27,546 nt of DNA from CAKZYD01 sp039814715 (GCA_039814715.1 JBCCAR010000042.1:1-27546), one strand, 5' to 3'. Shown: positions 15,536-23,701, counted from the stretch's first letter. The notes: generated by a model not told the origin, from the sequence alone. A program made the numbers and translations.

Positions 15536-17581
15536 TTAGCGGCCGCCTGCCACGCCCGCCGTGCTGCCGACAATGGCATGCAGCGTTCGCGCATTTTGCG
15601 GGCTCAATTTGTCTTGATAAATAACCAAAGCCTCTAGCACTCGTTGTACGTAATTGCGGGTTTCGCTATAGGGGATGCGCTCCATCCAATCGATCGCATC
15701 GACATCTTGATCCTGCGGCAGCCCATAGTCCCGCGTCCAGCGCAGAACAGCATTCTCCCCAGCGTTATAACCTGCCACCATGAGCGGGACGGTATCGTCA
15801 AAGGTCTCCGCCAAAAAATTTAGGTAGTGGCTTGCCAGCTGCATATTATAGGCGGGGTCTTCTGTGAGGCGCGAGAACCGGTACGGTAGATTATGCTTGC
15901 GCGCTGTGCGCTTGGCGGTCGCAGGCATCAGCTGCATGAGCCCCTGCGCTCCTGCCCGGGACACAACAGTGGGGTTGAACACACTTTCTTGCCGGGCAAT
16001 CGCGTGCATGAGTGGGGCGAGCTCTTTCAACCGTTTGCTCAGCGCAATCGTCGGGTAGCCCGCATCTTGATAAACAATGCCCTGCGCTTCCAGCTTCTTG
16101 GCCACTTTCAAAGGCAGGTCGGGCCGCCCAAGAGCTGCGCCGAAGCGCGATAAGAGATACACATCCTCCGGAGCGGTCTGCTTCCAGGCGATGTCTGAGA
16201 TAAAAACGCCGACCAGATCATCTCTGCCTGCTTCCTTTAGCAGCCTCAAATAGACCGCATCCTCGCGGTCCAACAGAGCGGCGTACAAAGCATCGGCTTC
16301 TGCTGGACGTACATCTTCAACGCGAAGCGCCATAACGCTTGGTGGTTCATCGAGCATCTCAGCGGCAAGGCGGCCATAATAGCGGTGCGGCATGCCCGCC
16401 GCGCGGCGCAGCCAATACCGGGCCAGGTCTTCATCTTGAAGCGCAAGTGCGGTTCGGCCTAACCAATAGGCGCCGCGCGTCCGGCTGATGGGTGTTGTCA
16501 CGTTGTTAAACATCGTTTGGAAATGACCATAGGCTGCCGCGGGGCGATCTAAAAACCTTAGTGCCAGCCAGCCTGACAGCCATTCCGCTTCTGCAAAAGC
16601 GACACGCAAAGCGCTCGGTGTGGGCGTGCCATCAGGTAATTGAGCAATCAAATTATGGTTGCTGGCCAGGGCGTAGGCCCGCTCATACTTTTTTTCCTTT
16701 AACAGGCGGCGTGCCCAAAAGTGCCGCTCTGTCCAAAGCCTTTGTGGGCGTTCAAGCGCCATGGCATCGAGATCAGGTTTTAGCAGCAACATGGCTGCAT
16801 CATTGAGCTTACGTTTGCGGCGCCAATAGGCGCGGTCCAAGGTGAGAGCTGGGTCGGTTTGCAGGGCTGCTGGAACTTGCTTGACCGCTGCGTCAACGCC
16901 GGCCTGAAAGCCCCGCAGTTTCAGGCGCGCGTTTAGCAGCTTTGCTTCATCCGCTGGCAAGCGGGCGACCATGCGCCTTGCTGCACTATAGCCTTCATAG
17001 GCCATTAAAAACCTTGCTCTGGCGCTATGATCTTCAGGGCGAAGGCGCGCGCGGTGGCGCGCTAAGAAAGTATCTTCCTCGTCATAATCAAGCCAAGCGC
17101 GGCGCCAACCGGCTTGTATCTTTACCGTTTGTTCGGGCACGGCCACATTGCTGCGAATAAGTGCATCTGCCTTTAAAAGCTGTCCCTTACCGGTTGAGGG
17201 TGGGGTGATCGCAAACCAGCCCAAGATCGTGTCTGGCGGATCGTCAAAGGATAGCTGGTTTTCAACGCGCCGCTTTGTTGTTTTAAAGCGCGGCAGCTCT
17301 TGAAGGCGCGTAGCAGACGCAACAAGGGCTTGTGGCTGCAGTTTATCAACGCGGTTATCTTGAAACAGAGCCCAGCTATGCAGTGTCTCAATCGCTCGGC
17401 CATGGGGCGACTTAGCAAGCGCTGCGGGCAAGCGTTCGCCAGGCTTTGGCTGTTTGAGATATGTTTTGGCCGCGCTTGCCTCTGCGGGTGAAAGCAGCGG
17501 CGGCATGGTTTCAGCACGGGCTGGCACTGCGCTAGCGATCAGCACAAAGAGGAAAAAGATATGCCAGGTCAGCCGCGCCAT
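15536..17581 (-). CDS. slt: Soluble lytic murein transglycosylase (Slt70-like)
   Basis: The enzyme cleaves peptidoglycan between MurNAc and GlcNAc, forming 1,6-anhydro ends. The 681-residue protein begins with a signal peptide (MARLTWHIFFLFVLIASAVPARA) without a lipobox, so it is expected to be free in the periplasm. Residues 30-490 form a long helical superhelix typical of the Slt70 U-domain. The C-terminal SLT domain contains IARQESVFNP with the catalytic Glu at residue 532, SRAGAQGLMQLMPATA, VAGYNAGENAVLRW and IPYSETRNYVQRVLE. The length and architecture match Slt70. It is divergent from dapA and ends at a shared bidirectional terminator. DapA makes meso-diaminopimelate for the same wall polymer, a loose functional link. 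Confidence 0.93.
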   Translation of the reverse strand: MARLTWHIFFLFVLIASAVPARAETMPPLLSPAEASAAKTYLKQPKPGERLPAALAKSPHGRAIETLHSWALFQDNRVDKLQPQALVASATRLQELPRFKTTKRRVENQLSFDDPPDTILGWFAITPPSTGKGQLLKADALIRSNVAVPEQTVKIQAGWRRAWLDYDEEDTFLARHRARLRPEDHSARARFLMAYEGYSAARRMVARLPADEAKLLNARLKLRGFQAGVDAAVKQVPAALQTDPALTLDRAYWRRKRKLNDAAMLLLKPDLDAMALERPQRLWTERHFWARRLLKEKKYERAYALASNHNLIAQLPDGTPTPSALRVAFAEAEWLSGWLALRFLDRPAAAYGHFQTMFNNVTTPISRTRGAYWLGRTALALQDEDLARYWLRRAAGMPHRYYGRLAAEMLDEPPSVMALRVEDVRPAEADALYAALLDREDAVYLRLLKEAGRDDLVGVFISDIAWKQTAPEDVYLLSRFGAALGRPDLPLKVAKKLEAQGIVYQDAGYPTIALSKRLKELAPLMHAIARQESVFNPTVVSRAGAQGLMQLMPATAKRTARKHNLPYRFSRLTEDPAYNMQLASHYLNFLAETFDDTVPLMVAGYNAGENAVLRWTRDYGLPQDQDVDAIDWMERIPYSETRNYVQRVLEALVIYQDKLSPQNARTLHAIVGSTAGVAGGR

Positions 17582-17710
17582 TTGGCCCTTAAAGTATTTG
17601 AATTGTTTGAATATTGCCTAAATCATGCCTACTTGCGCAGCGATAGCAAGAAACATTGTGTAGTGGGAAATTTTGGCGCTCACATGGCGAGATGCTTGCG
17701 CACCTAAGCT

Positions 17711-17734
17711 GAGGCGACTAGGTGTCCTCTAGTC
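17711..17734 (+). promoter_or_regulatory. Stem-loop in the dapA leader
   Basis: GACTAG (17716-17721) pairs perfectly with CTAGTC (17729-17734) around a seven-base loop, ending 27 bases before the dapA ATG. An overlapping alternative pairing, GAGG (17711-17714) with CCTC (17726-17729), would exclude it. The remainder of the 180-base divergent gap between slt and dapA shows AT-rich stretches (two TTTGAAT copies near 17597-17612) but no promoter I can defend. Confidence 0.35.
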
Positions 17735-17761
17735 TTTAGCGAAACACACGGCAGCATAATA

Positions 17762-18649
17762 ATGACTGATACCCTTCGATTGACTGGCAGCATTCCAGCG
17801 CTGGTAACGCCCTTTAAGGGCGGCATGCTGGATACTGTGGGTCTGCGCCGCTTCGTGGATTGGCAAATCGCCCAAGGGTCGAGCGCTCTTGTTCCGGTTG
17901 GGACCACGGGCGAATCCCCAACATTGTCGCATGATGAACATCGCCAGGTTACTGAGATTGTGATTGAAGCAGCAAGCGGGCGTGTGCCCGTTATTGCTGG
18001 GTGCGGTTCCAATAGTACAGCCGAAGCAATTGCCCTTACGCGCCATGCGGAAGGTGCAGGGGCGGACGCTGCCCTCGTGGTGTGCCCCTATTACAATAAG
18101 CCAAGCCAGCAAGGCCTCTATGATCATTTTAAGGCTGTCGCTGATGCCAGCCCGATACCGATCATTATCTATAATATTCCAGGTCGATCCATCGTTGATA
18201 TGACGCCTGAAACGATGGCGCGGCTTGCGGAGATATCGACGGTTGTTGGCGTAAAGGATGCGACGGGCGACGCTGGCCGGGTCGCGGCAACACGCGCCGC
18301 CTGTGGGCCTGATTTTATTCAGCTATCAGGAAACGATGACATGACCCTTGGCCTCATGGCCATGGGCGCGCATGGCGCAATCTCGGTCACCGCGAATGTC
18401 GCGCCTGCGCTGTGCGCCCAGTTTCAAGCGCTTTGCGCTACTGGCGACTTTGCGGGCGCGCTTGAGCTGCAGGATAGGCTATATCCGCTGCACCGCGATT
18501 TATTTTGTGAGCCGAGCCCAGCGCCCGCTAAACTTGCGTTGTCACTGCTTGATATGTGCACACCTGAGGTCCGCCTGCCGATCACGGCGATGACGCAAGA
18601 CGGCAAAAAACGTATTGGCGCTGCCATGTCTCATGCTGGCTTGCTGTAG
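17762..18649 (+). CDS. dapA: 4-hydroxy-tetrahydrodipicolinate synthase
   Basis: DapA condenses pyruvate with aspartate semialdehyde, the first committed step to diaminopimelate and lysine. The 295-residue TIM-barrel protein has the Schiff-base lysine K165 in VVGVKDATGD, the catalytic triad members T48-T49 in GTTGESPTL, Y137 in IIYNIPGRS and the interface Tyr in CPYYNKPSQQG, plus R142 for substrate binding. These distinguish DapA from sialic acid lyase and other family members. The start ATG 17762 gives the standard N-terminus (GSIPALVTPF). It heads a compact operon with smpB 8 bases downstream and a Moco enzyme 2 bases after that. The dapA-smpB pairing is common in alphaproteobacteria. Confidence 0.97.
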   Translation: MTDTLRLTGSIPALVTPFKGGMLDTVGLRRFVDWQIAQGSSALVPVGTTGESPTLSHDEHRQVTEIVIEAASGRVPVIAGCGSNSTAEAIALTRHAEGAGADAALVVCPYYNKPSQQGLYDHFKAVADASPIPIIIYNIPGRSIVDMTPETMARLAEISTVVGVKDATGDAGRVAATRAACGPDFIQLSGNDDMTLGLMAMGAHGAISVTANVAPALCAQFQALCATGDFAGALELQDRLYPLHRDLFCEPSPAPAKLALSLLDMCTPEVRLPITAMTQDGKKRIGAAMSHAGLL

Positions 18650-18657
18650 GCACATCT

Positions 18658-19128
18658 ATGAGTAAACCGCCGCTGCCGCACAAAATTGTCGCCGAAAACC
18701 GCAAAGCCCGGCACGAATACGCCTTTGAGGATATGATTGAGGCCGGTATTGCTTTGCAAGGTACGGAGGTGAAATCCCTGCGCTTTGGCAAGGGCAATAT
18801 TGCAGAATCCTATGCGGAAGTACGCGGCGGTGAAGCGTGGCTTGTCAACGCGCACATTCCAGAATTCACGCACGGCAACCGGCATAACCACGAACCCACG
18901 CGGCCAAGAAAGCTCTTGCTTCGTAAGCGTGAGATTAACCGCCTGTCCGGCGCCATTGCCCGCAAGGGTATGACCCTCGTGCCGGTGAAGCTATATTTTA
19001 ACGATCGTGGGCGCTTGAAAGTTGAGCTTGCTCTGGCGAAAGGGAAGACACAGCAAGACAAACGCCAAACGATCAAGGACCGTGATTGGGCACGGCAGAA
19101 GTCGCGCTTGATGAAAGATTATAGCTAG
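18658..19128 (+). CDS. smpB: SsrA-binding protein SmpB
   Basis: SmpB binds tmRNA and delivers it to stalled ribosomes in trans-translation. The 156-residue protein has the usual length. The N-terminal beta-barrel shows NRKARHEY, EAGIALQGTEVKSLR, GNIAESYAEV, and HIPEFTHGNRHNHEPTRPRKLLL. The C-terminal tail TQQDKRQTIKDRDWARQKSRLMKDYS is the basic element that enters the decoding centre and becomes helical. It lies eight bases after dapA. The tmRNA gene itself is not in this window. Confidence 0.97.
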   Translation: MSKPPLPHKIVAENRKARHEYAFEDMIEAGIALQGTEVKSLRFGKGNIAESYAEVRGGEAWLVNAHIPEFTHGNRHNHEPTRPRKLLLRKREINRLSGAIARKGMTLVPVKLYFNDRGRLKVELALAKGKTQQDKRQTIKDRDWARQKSRLMKDYS

Positions 19129-19130
19129 GC

Positions 19131-19826
19131 ATGTCTAACAATGACGACATTGGATCAGGTAAGATCCGTTCTAAGCTCATAAAAAGCAAAGAAGACTGGG
19201 CCAAAGAAGGCCGCTTGCTGACAGGCGCGCAGGCTAAGCGATCTGACCGTTTGCCGCCGGGCCAGCGGCTTGTGAAAGACTGGCCGGTCCTAGACCTTGG
19301 CGTTCAGCCCCACGTACGGCCCGCCGATTGGGCCTTAACAATCGACGGCGCCGTTTTGTCACCGCTCACGTGGGATTGGGACACGTTCATGGCTGCGCCC
19401 CAAAGTGAGAGCGAAAGTGACATTCACTGTGTCACCTCTTGGTCACGTTATAACAACGTGTGGCGGGGCGTTTCTACCAAAGCTTTGTGCGAGATGGTTG
19501 AGCCCCTCGACAGTGCAAACCACGTGATTCTGCATAGCTATGATGGGTACACCACCAATGTATCGCTTGACGTGTTCCAGGCCGATGACTGCTTGATCGC
19601 GCATAGCCATGACGGCGCGCTTTTGACCCGGCAACATGGGGGGCCTGCCCGCCTTGTCATCCCCCAGTATTATTTTTGGAAGTCCGCGAAATGGATACAG
19701 CGCATACACTTTAGCGCCGACGATGCGCCTGGCTTTTGGGAGCGGCGCGGATACCATAATGTAGGGGATCCTTGGCGCGAAGAGCGTTACGCGATTGCAA
19801 AACCAGAAGAGTATAGCCCCGATTGA
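19131..19826 (+). CDS. Cytoplasmic sulfite-oxidase-like molybdopterin oxidoreductase
   Basis: This 231-residue protein consists only of the oxidoreductase molybdopterin-binding domain of the sulfite oxidase/MsrP family. The probable molybdenum-ligating cysteine is C100 in DIHCVTSWSRYNNVWRGV. Further family features are SYDGYTTNVSLD, LLTRQHGGPARLVIPQYYFWKSAKWI and the C-terminal GFWERRGYHNVGDPW. There is no Tat or Sec signal, no haem domain and no dimerization domain, so it differs from periplasmic MsrP and from true sulfite oxidase. It probably acts in the cytoplasm, with an unknown substrate. It starts two bases after smpB, implying co-expression, although no shared function is evident. A terminator-like hairpin follows directly. 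Confidence 0.88.
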   Translation: MSNNDDIGSGKIRSKLIKSKEDWAKEGRLLTGAQAKRSDRLPPGQRLVKDWPVLDLGVQPHVRPADWALTIDGAVLSPLTWDWDTFMAAPQSESESDIHCVTSWSRYNNVWRGVSTKALCEMVEPLDSANHVILHSYDGYTTNVSLDVFQADDCLIAHSHDGALLTRQHGGPARLVIPQYYFWKSAKWIQRIHFSADDAPGFWERRGYHNVGDPWREERYAIAKPEEYSPD

Positions 19827-19866
19827 CCCCGCCATGTTGCCACGCTGCAACAAGTGGGGCTTGATT
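19827..19866 (+). terminator. Probable intrinsic terminator of the dapA-smpB operon
   Basis: TGTTGC (19835-19840) pairs perfectly with GCAACA (19847-19852) around CACGCT. Beyond a small internal loop CCCC (19827-19830) pairs with GGGG (19856-19859), followed by CTTGATTTTG. The T-run is interrupted, so termination may be partial. Confidence 0.5.
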
Positions 19867-19896
19867 TTGCCATAGTTCATCGTCACATGCACGGCT

Positions 19897-20835
19897 ATGA
19901 CCTTGAAAATCTTAGATAAATTGAAAGGTTTTGTTAACCTTTCCGTCCGCTTGGCGCTCCTAGGAGCAGCAGCAGGGTTGCTTGCGGTCGCCCCTTCACA
20001 GGCACGCGAAGGCTCGGCCAGTCCATCAGCCGACACGTCTTTTGGCGCTCCCACTCAGCGGGATGCATCCATCTTGCTGGCGCAGGGGCAAATCAAGGAC
20101 TCGTGGAAAGCGGCGCAATATGCCCTGACCCAGAGCGGTCCGTCAGCGGACTTGCTCGTGACGAGCGCCAAAGCGGCGCTTGCGCGGGCGAAATCAGCGC
20201 CTCTGTTAAGTAAGAAGCGCTGGGCAAAACGCGGGCGCAGTGCTTACGCTGCCGCATTAGAGCTTGATCCGTCAAATGAGGAGGCTCTGCTCGGGCTGGC
20301 AACCTTTGCCTTGCGCGCGCCTGATGACTTGGGCGGAGGTCATGAAGCATTGGCGCGGTATCGTGAGCGTTTGCTGGAAGCTTCACCCCCACTTTCCATC
20401 GTCCTAGCGGCCCGAGCAGCTGCGCAAGATGATCTAGAACTGGCGCTCGACCATTACGAAATTGCGCTGTCCCAGCTACACGGCGATGGCTATATCGCCG
20501 AATATTTGTCTGCAGCGCATCGCTCGGACAATAAGCCTCGCGCCTATACTTTCATTACGGCCGCTCCTGCTTTAGGACCGTGCGCGCAGTATTACGCTGG
20601 CGTGCTAGCGGGGCATACAGAGCAGAGTGTTGATACGCAACTTTCGCACTACATGGCGTTTCTGGTCAACGACACACAATATTGTAATCGCAGAGATGTG
20701 TTTGAAGGTGCAGTGGATACAGCGCTGCGCCTGGCCGGATTGCTTCCTCCGGCGCGTTTGGATGCTGTGAAACAGCAGCTGGCGCAAATACAGCGCGGCA
20801 AGTTACCAAAAAGCGCAGACGAAAGCTCGCGCTAA
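19897..20835 (+). CDS. Exported helical-repeat (TPR-like) protein of unknown function
   Basis: This 312-residue protein begins with a long signal peptide (about residues 1-36, hydrophobic core RLALLGAAAGLLAVA, cleavage likely after APSQA). The mature part is helical with TPR-like spacing: SRKRWAKRGRSAYAAALELDPSNEEALLGLATFAL-like segments at about 105-150 and DDLELALDHYEIALSQL at about 174-190. Two cysteines lie in GPCAQYY and QYCNRRD. It resembles the alphaproteobacterial class of small periplasmic TPR proteins; no specific role can be assigned. ATG 19897 lacks a clear Shine-Dalgarno, and a strong hairpin (19923-19943) lies just inside the reading frame, so translation may be regulated. It is separated from the dapA operon by a probable terminator. 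Confidence 0.7.
   Translation: MTLKILDKLKGFVNLSVRLALLGAAAGLLAVAPSQAREGSASPSADTSFGAPTQRDASILLAQGQIKDSWKAAQYALTQSGPSADLLVTSAKAALARAKSAPLLSKKRWAKRGRSAYAAALELDPSNEEALLGLATFALRAPDDLGGGHEALARYRERLLEASPPLSIVLAARAAAQDDLELALDHYEIALSQLHGDGYIAEYLSAAHRSDNKPRAYTFITAAPALGPCAQYYAGVLAGHTEQSVDTQLSHYMAFLVNDTQYCNRRDVFEGAVDTALRLAGLLPPARLDAVKQQLAQIQRGKLPKSADESSR
19923..19943 (+). repeat. Perfect hairpin within the first codons of the exported repeat-protein gene
   Basis: GAAAGGTT (19923-19930) and AACCTTTC (19936-19943) are exact reverse complements around the loop TTGTT, spanning codons 9-16 of the gene. In the mRNA this 8-base-pair stem would sit where the initiating ribosome lands. Confidence 0.6.
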
Positions 20836-20846
20836 GATGCTGAACT

Positions 20847-20880
20847 GAAATACAAATTTCCAAAACCCTATTTGAAATAG
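20847..20880. promoter_or_regulatory. Tandem AT-rich palindromes upstream of fpr
   Basis: GAAAT-ACAA-ATTTC (20847-20860) and CTATTT-G-AAATAG (20868-20880) are two perfect dyads whose centres are 20.5 bases apart, close to two helical turns. They lie in the 158-base gap upstream of the ferredoxin reductase; TTGAAA (20872-20877) inside the second could serve as a -35 hexamer. The layout suits a dimeric repressor or activator. No regulator is identified. Confidence 0.4.
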
Positions 20881-20993
20881 TGTAGCGATAAGAAATTCTG
20901 GCGCTATTTCCAGTTGCCCGGTGCGTTTGATCGCCTTATCTCCGTCACACGTTGCCTTATGAACGAATTTCGCCCGAAAGGGGCCTGCATTTT

Positions 20994-21827
20994 ATGACGT
21001 CATCTACCGCCGCAAGCATAGACGCTGTTCTAGAGCCTATCGACGAAGCAAACCTGCCAGGGTCAGTCACCTGCGAGACCGTATTATCCGTTCATCATTG
21101 GACGGACACACTCTTTCATTTTCGCGTGACGCGGCCTGCTTCATTCCGGTTCCGCTCAGGTGAATTCGTGATGATTGGCCTGTTAAAAAACGGCAAGCCA
21201 CTGCTGCGGGCTTATTCCGTTGCGAGTCCGGCATGGGATGACGAACTGGAGTTCTTTTCGATTAAGGTAGACAACGGTCCGCTCACATCGATGCTGCAGA
21301 CCATTAAACCTGGCGACAAGGTTCTCCTTGGCCGCAAGCCCACGGGCACATTGGTTTTAGATGCTCTGACGCCAGCGAAGCGCGTCTATATGTTCTCCAC
21401 AGGCACTGGCCTTGCGCCCTTTGTTAGCCTGATCCGCGACCCGGAGACATATGAAAAGTTTGAAGAAGTGATCTTGACCCATACCTGCCGGCAAAAAGCA
21501 GAATTAGACTATGGCAAAAAGATCGTTGCCGATCTGCTCGATGATCCCCTCGTTGGCGAAATGGCGCAAGGACGTTTGCGTCATTTTACAAGTCTTACGC
21601 GCGAGGATTACCCTGTCCAGGGCCGCATCACGACCCTGATCGAAAATCATGCGTTATTTGAGCACCTGGGTGTCGCGCCCCTTAACCGCGAGAGTGACCG
21701 GGTGATGATCTGCGGCTCCATGGCGATGCTGAACGACACCAAAGACATGGTTGAAACCTTTGGCTTAGAAGAAGGCTCCAATGCCGCCCCTGGCGATTAT
21801 GTGGTTGAACGCGCTTTCGTGGGCTAA
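20994..21827 (+). CDS. fpr: Ferredoxin/flavodoxin-NADP+ reductase
   Basis: This FAD enzyme moves electrons between NADPH and ferredoxin or flavodoxin, in bacteria often for oxidative-stress defence or Fe-S cluster assembly. ATG 20994 follows AAAGGGG by ten bases, giving 277 residues, slightly longer than the usual 257-275. The FAD-binding motif RAYSVASP, then FFSIKVDNGPLTS, precedes the NADP-binding FSTGTGLAPFVSLIRDPETY, THTCRQKAELDY and CGSMAMLNDT. It ends in the family-typical YVVERAFVG, where a C-terminal residue stacks on or near the flavin. The first 30 residues (TSSTAASIDAVLEPIDEANLPG) are an extension without a recognised role. It is preceded by paired palindromes. Confidence 0.94.
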   Translation: MTSSTAASIDAVLEPIDEANLPGSVTCETVLSVHHWTDTLFHFRVTRPASFRFRSGEFVMIGLLKNGKPLLRAYSVASPAWDDELEFFSIKVDNGPLTSMLQTIKPGDKVLLGRKPTGTLVLDALTPAKRVYMFSTGTGLAPFVSLIRDPETYEKFEEVILTHTCRQKAELDYGKKIVADLLDDPLVGEMAQGRLRHFTSLTREDYPVQGRITTLIENHALFEHLGVAPLNRESDRVMICGSMAMLNDTKDMVETFGLEEGSNAAPGDYVVERAFVG

Positions 21828-22006
21828 AGATGAGCGCTGGTTGGGCGGTCGTTGCCGGAGCGCACTGACGCAGTTTTTGCAACAATAGTTTTACCCTTTG
21901 TTAGGGCTGATGGCTGAGTGTGATACTTTGGCTGTGAGTCTATTGTTCTCTGTATGGTTTCAGAGGCGGAAGCACAGCTGGCCAGCCAGGTGGACGCCTT
22001 AGAAAT

Positions 22007-23677
22007 ATGCGAAGTTTAACGACGAGAACGCTGCTCCTTCTGCTTTTCGGCGGACTTGTTGCAAGCTTCTTGTCCGCCTTTCTAATCTTTGTCGTTAGTG
22101 AGACAAAAGGGCAAGACAAGGCCATTCGTGGCCTAGAGGGCTATGCCGACCTGATTTCGAAACGCGAAGAAGAGCGTTTTGAACAAATTGGCGCCGCGCT
22201 CAGCGATGCCAGGCAAAACCTTGAGCGTGCAGCGCCCGAATTTGTTCGAGAGGCGCCTTTAACCCAAGCGGACGCAGCCCTTTTTGATCGATTGTTCCCA
22301 GCGGCAGGTGATGGGACGAGGCGCAGCAGTGATGCTGTGTTCGATGGAATGATGTTACCGTCCGGGCAGTACCTCGCTGGTTTTGCGGCCTTTATTCCTG
22401 GCGGGAACGCTCTTTCTAATCAGCGAAAGCGCGTTCTTCTTGCTGCATTCCGAGCGATCAGGGCCAATACAAGCCGCATTCGCCAAGGCCTCGGCAACAT
22501 GGTGTTTGTCTCTGGCGAGGGTGACATCATCGCCTATGGGCCCGGCTATCAGCAGGCGTTGATGGTGTACAGGCGCTATGCCAAGAGCGATTTTGATATT
22601 TTCCAGTCTGGCTATATTCGGCGGCCAGACGCAGCGCCAGATGGGCTCGGTAAGCTCACCTGCAGCGAACTCCTGCGTTTTTCTTCGCGCGGAGCGGCCT
22701 CTAATTTAGCGATCAGCTGCCAAACCTCAGTCGCGCTGCAAAATGGAATTGTAGGCGCATTTGGCGCAACGGTTGTCACAAAAGATGTTTTTGGTCAGGT
22801 CTATGATCATGCCGTTCGAGCCATTGATGTTTTTCTCGTTTCTGGCGATGGCACTTTCATTACCGCGCCGCAGACAGCGCTTCAGCAAAAACTGAATGTT
22901 GTTGGTGAGCCGGTCGACGCCTTTTTAGACCCATCAACCTCTTGGCTATTGCCAAACCGGGACAAAACGGCGCCTGTTAACTCTGCGGCGACGGCACGAG
23001 ATGCCGAACAGCCCTATTTTACGGCGTCTAGGCGCCTAGACACACCAGGCTGGACGCTTGCATTCACGTACCCTGTTTCAGCCCCTCGATTGGAAGCCCT
23101 AGGTCAGGCCGGGCGGCTGTTGGGGAGCGGTATTTTGGTCACCCTCTTTGCCTGCCTTTTGACGTCCGTAGCACTTCGCCTGGGCGTATCGGCACCGCTT
23201 AATTCGCTAGCAGCACAGGCAGATACGTTAGCGTCCTCGCTGCGACGATATGACGGTAAAGCGCCTCGGTTTGATTTGCCAACGCAGCGTAAAGACGAAG
23301 TTGGAGCATTGTCGCGCAGTTTTGAAGTTCTAGCCCGCTCTGCCATGGCAGAGAAGAAAATCCAGCAGGACCGATATGAGAAACGTACACACCAGCTGGA
23401 GAATCAGACGCTTTCCGCGCATGAGGCGCATGCCGCTTCCCAAGCTCTTCTAACCCGGCTTAGCCAAGATATTCGCACGCCAACAAACGCAATTGTGGGG
23501 TTTGCCAATATGCTCAAGACAGAGCTGCCCGGCGACATATCCGTTGAGATGCGGCAGCATTTTGACCTTCTTGCCGATAATGCCGAGCATTTGGCGCGCT
23601 TGGTTGACAGCCTGCTAGAGAGCGAAGAAGAGCCACACGCCGCCGCGACGAAAATGAAGGGCGACGAGGCTGCCTAA
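22007..23677 (+). CDS. Membrane sensor with HAMP and degenerate HisKA domain (no His, no ATPase domain)
   Basis: This is a 556-residue protein. TM1 spans about residues 8-30, an extracytoplasmic sensor region about 31-368, TM2 about 369-392, then a HAMP linker (about 393-450; APLNSLAAQADTLA, KDEVGALSRSFEVL), a coiled coil, and a helical hairpin clearly related to the HisKA dimerization domain (LLTRLSQDIRTPTNAIVGFANML). In active kinases this box reads S-H-E-[LI]-R-T-P. Here the phospho-accepting His is Gln487 (codon CAA, 23465-23467). The protein ends about 70 residues later, and no HATPase_c domain occurs in any frame before the convergent gene begins. The protein therefore cannot phosphorylate itself in the normal way. 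The sensor region may be a Cache-type fold and contains two cysteines (LTCSELL, AISCQTS). The stop overlaps the end of the convergent ggpS gene. It may be a decayed kinase or a signalling partner without catalysis. Confidence 0.85.
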   Translation: MRSLTTRTLLLLLFGGLVASFLSAFLIFVVSETKGQDKAIRGLEGYADLISKREEERFEQIGAALSDARQNLERAAPEFVREAPLTQADAALFDRLFPAAGDGTRRSSDAVFDGMMLPSGQYLAGFAAFIPGGNALSNQRKRVLLAAFRAIRANTSRIRQGLGNMVFVSGEGDIIAYGPGYQQALMVYRRYAKSDFDIFQSGYIRRPDAAPDGLGKLTCSELLRFSSRGAASNLAISCQTSVALQNGIVGAFGATVVTKDVFGQVYDHAVRAIDVFLVSGDGTFITAPQTALQQKLNVVGEPVDAFLDPSTSWLLPNRDKTAPVNSAATARDAEQPYFTASRRLDTPGWTLAFTYPVSAPRLEALGQAGRLLGSGILVTLFACLLTSVALRLGVSAPLNSLAAQADTLASSLRRYDGKAPRFDLPTQRKDEVGALSRSFEVLARSAMAEKKIQQDRYEKRTHQLENQTLSAHEAHAASQALLTRLSQDIRTPTNAIVGFANMLKTELPGDISVEMRQHFDLLADNAEHLARLVDSLLESEEEPHAAATKMKGDEAA

Positions 23678-23701
23678 GCAGCTTTAACGGTCGTTTTTTT
23701 T
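23669..23701 (+). terminator. Possible terminator at the end of the sensor gene
   Basis: GCTGC (23669-23673) pairs with GCAGC (23678-23682) around CTAA, which contains part of the stop codon. A run of eight Ts (23694-23701) follows after 11 bases. That gap is wide for an intrinsic terminator, and the T-run also encodes Lys codons of the opposite gene. Confidence 0.25.

Noticed and set aside
19443..20054. Minus-strand open frame of 203 codons spanning the Moco gene and the next gene
   Set aside because: It covers two plus-strand genes and a terminator, and its translation shows no domain.
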